DNA of 23,628 nt. It comes from an uncultured Erysipelotrichaceae bacterium (GTDB lineage: Bacteria > Bacillota_I > Bacilli_A > Erysipelotrichales > Coprobacillaceae). Location of the stretch: positions 1 through 23,628 of the forward strand of contig CAJUOS010000039.1 in NCBI GenBank assembly GCA_910588075.1. The letters are read 5' to 3'. The notes beneath the pieces were generated by a model, which was not told the DNA's origin, ran no database searches, and saw only the letters and a list, made by a program, of their open reading frames with translations. This document shows positions 21,765 through 23,628 of this stretch, one piece after another. Within the stretch, counting starts at the first letter, position 1. Each line of letters begins with the position of its first letter. The translations under genes and the position numbers were made by a program.

Positions 21765-23628
21765 ATGAGAAGAAAATCTATCATTTTATTATTTATAACA
21801 ATATTTTGTGTTTTAATTAATTTTACTGTTGTTCATGTTTATGCAGTATCAGGTGTAGAAAGTAAACTGAATTCATTAAGAACTAAATTTCCTGATGGAG
21901 CCTTTTGGAATCATTATGGATCAAATAATCCAGATGGCTATACTTGGACACCATGCCAAACACATAATGGAAATGGAAGTCCAGATTGTAATAATTTTGA
22001 AGGGTCTATACAATGTGATGGATATGCAAGAAAAATTTTTTATGATATTTTTGGACAATATACAAGAAGTTTGTCAAGAAGAACAGATAATAGTAATGTT
22101 CAAGTTGGAGACTATGTTAGATTGAATATAGGTCATTCAGGAGTAGTATTAACTAAAAATGGCAATTATATTACATTAGCAGAAGCAAATGTAGGAAATA
22201 CATCTAGTACATATTGTAGAATTAAATGGGGGTCTATAACATATAATATTAACCAAATTTCTTATTTTGTTCATGCAAATAATTATGATAGTATAAATGT
22301 TGCTAAACCTGGAAAGCCATATTTAAATATACAAGCAAGTGATAGTAACTCAAATGTAGTATTTAGTTGGAATAATTCTGTAAATACACATCATTATGAT
22401 TTAAGAATATATAAGGCGGGAGCTAGTGAGGCTTTATTTTACAAGAAAGATTTAATGTCAAAATCATTTTCATATAAATTACCAGCAGGTAATTATTATG
22501 CTAATGTAGCTGCAGTAGGATCAGATAGAAATAATTATACATTTAGTGATAATATTTCATTTACTGTTAAGACAGCAATTCCTCAACCTGGTAAACCTAC
22601 ATTAAAGGTAACACCAGGAACAGGTTCATATAAAACTACATTCAGTTGGAGTAAAACAAGTAATACTCATTATTATGCTTTAAGAATATATAAGAAATCT
22701 TCAGATGATGTATATAAGCTTATTTCAAATATAAAAAATACAAACTATTCATTAATATTACCAGCAGGAGAATATCGTGCTGTATTAAATTCTTCTAATT
22801 CAACATATAAAACCTATACATCTAGTCAAAGTGTTAATTTTAGTGTTATGAAAACTCCAACAAAGAGTTCAGATGGATGGTATTATGTAGATAAATTACC
22901 TTCTTATGTAAATAGTAGTCAATATACAATTCAATATAAAAATATAACACAAAAAATATCAAAAACTTCACCAGGGAAATCATGGGTTAATAAAGGTTTA
23001 TCAAAAACACAATATGAAAACTCAGGTAGTCCATATTGGTCAAAAATTGAATTACCTACTTCAAATACAAGAGTGTTAATAGGTTATAATTATTATCATT
23101 ATTGTGGGGCAAATACAGGAGTATATGTTAATTATGAATTAGGTGGAAACTATCAACATGAGGATTCAATTACAAATCTTTCTTCAGTATATGTAGATAA
23201 ATCAGGACCTGATGATGATAATCCTAATTATAAATATTATATTTTAAGATGGAATAATGGAAATTTAGCATATTGTAATTCTAATTCAACATGTAATGGA
23301 ATTTATGGAACACATGGAAATCGCTCTTATATTTGGTATAGAAATAGTCAATATCAAAATAAAGTTAAAGTAAATTATTACAAATTTGTTAAAGAAAGTG
23401 GTTGGAGATCTTCAAAGGATAGTTCAGCAACTTCTATCAAAGTTAGATATAAATTAAAAAATACAACATCAGTAAAAAGAAATGTTTCAACATTAACATA
23501 TTCAAAAATAGCGACTCAAACATATACAGGAAAACAAATCAAACCAAGTATAGTTGTTAAACATGGAACAAAAACATTAAAGAATGGAACAGATTATACA
23601 TTATCTTATGGAACAAATAAGTCAAGTG
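21765..23628 (+). CDS. Large secreted NlpC/P60- or CHAP-like protein with Fn3-like and surface-repeat modules (3' truncated by window)
   Basis: The frame stays open for 621 codons to the window end, so the C-terminus is missing. AGAAGGAGAA precedes the ATG at 21765. Residues 1-27 are a signal peptide (IILLFITIFCVLINF...VYA). Residues about 30-170 look like a cysteine peptidase or amidase of the NlpC/P60-CHAP superfamily: QCDGYARKIFYDIFG (Cys84), VGDYVRLNIGHSGVVL (His124), LAEANVG (Glu140). Two homologous Fn3-like domains follow (about 182-268 and 275-362; each KPGKP, FSW, H-x-Y-x-LRIYK, LPAG-x-Y). Next, residues about 364-565 form a module beginning SSDGWYYVDKLPSYVNSSQYT, seen in other Firmicutes surface proteins but of unknown role, then the TYTGKQIKP repeat from about 586. 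The catalytic assignment is by motif only. Likely substrate is peptidoglycan or a peptide. Confidence 0.78.
   Translation, partial: MRRKSIILLFITIFCVLINFTVVHVYAVSGVESKLNSLRTKFPDGAFWNHYGSNNPDGYTWTPCQTHNGNGSPDCNNFEGSIQCDGYARKIFYDIFGQYTRSLSRRTDNSNVQVGDYVRLNIGHSGVVLTKNGNYITLAEANVGNTSSTYCRIKWGSITYNINQISYFVHANNYDSINVAKPGKPYLNIQASDSNSNVVFSWNNSVNTHHYDLRIYKAGASEALFYKKDLMSKSFSYKLPAGNYYANVAAVGSDRNNYTFSDNISFTVKTAIPQPGKPTLKVTPGTGSYKTTFSWSKTSNTHYYALRIYKKSSDDVYKLISNIKNTNYSLILPAGEYRAVLNSSNSTYKTYTSSQSVNFSVMKTPTKSSDGWYYVDKLPSYVNSSQYTIQYKNITQKISKTSPGKSWVNKGLSKTQYENSGSPYWSKIELPTSNTRVLIGYNYYHYCGANTGVYVNYELGGNYQHEDSITNLSSVYVDKSGPDDDNPNYKYYILRWNNGNLAYCNSNSTCNGIYGTHGNRSYIWYRNSQYQNKVKVNYYKFVKESGWRSSKDSSATSIKVRYKLKNTTSVKRNVSTLTYSKIATQTYTGKQIKPSIVVKHGTKTLKNGTDYTLSYGTNKSS
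23514..23628 (+). repeat. Copy 2 of the surface-repeat coding module (cut by window end)
   Basis: Aligns without gaps to 820-934, with 29 identical nucleotides at 23521-23549. It encodes TYTGKQIKPSIVVKH...GTDYTLSYGTN, the same module as in the CAP-domain protein. Confidence 0.8.

Noticed and set aside
21895..22125. Small plus-strand open frame near the end of the window
   Set aside because: Out-of-frame shadow of the long secreted protein gene starting at 21765.

Overview
The window is AT-rich, with strong Shine-Dalgarno sites, A/T-ending codons, AGA as the main arginine codon, a T-box leader and sharp intrinsic terminators. This indicates a low-GC Bacillota (Firmicutes). The surface-protein modules resemble those of gut Erysipelotrichia or Clostridia, but that narrower placement is inference. 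No rRNA, tRNA, CRISPR array, insertion sequence or prophage gene was seen.

Layout. (1) 76-1284: a secreted CAP/SCP-domain protein with a C-terminal surface-repeat module. (2) 1448-3835: murF and ddl, abutting, which make D-Ala-D-Ala and attach it to the peptidoglycan precursor. (3) 3949-5837: an ECF sigma factor overlapping its membrane anti-sigma partner, which has an RsgI-like juxtamembrane DVNPSVE motif and three extracytoplasmic PepSY repeats. (4) 5985-15937: a promoter, a T-box leader with a CUC (Leu) specifier, and an eight-gene operon leuA-ilvN-ilvC-leuC-leuD-leuB-ilvD-ilvB closed by a terminator. It covers the branched-chain amino acid route from pyruvate to the keto acids; no aminotransferase is present. 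(5) 16052-17276: an uncharacterised TIM-barrel-like protein convergent with a small rhodanese, sharing a bidirectional terminator. (6) 17465-19492: pgk-tpi glycolytic pair with an extended -10 promoter and a terminator. (7) 19591-23628: a LytTR response regulator on the minus strand, divergent from a membrane-anchored extracellular protein and a large secreted cysteine-peptidase-like protein that runs off the window.

Several apparent open-frame starts are too far upstream. Shine-Dalgarno positions and family lengths place the starts of the CAP protein, leuC, leuB, ilvB, the TIM-barrel protein, pgk and tpi further downstream, as given here.

Most of the window is ordinary metabolism. The places worth a second look are: the T-box, whose tRNA-acceptor bulge reads UGGA although its specifier is leucine; the ECF sigma/RsgI-like/PepSY pair; and the LytTR locus, where an 11-bp direct repeat at 21-bp pitch sits upstream of an extended -10 promoter with no usable -35. 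No wholly new system could be demonstrated from sequence alone.
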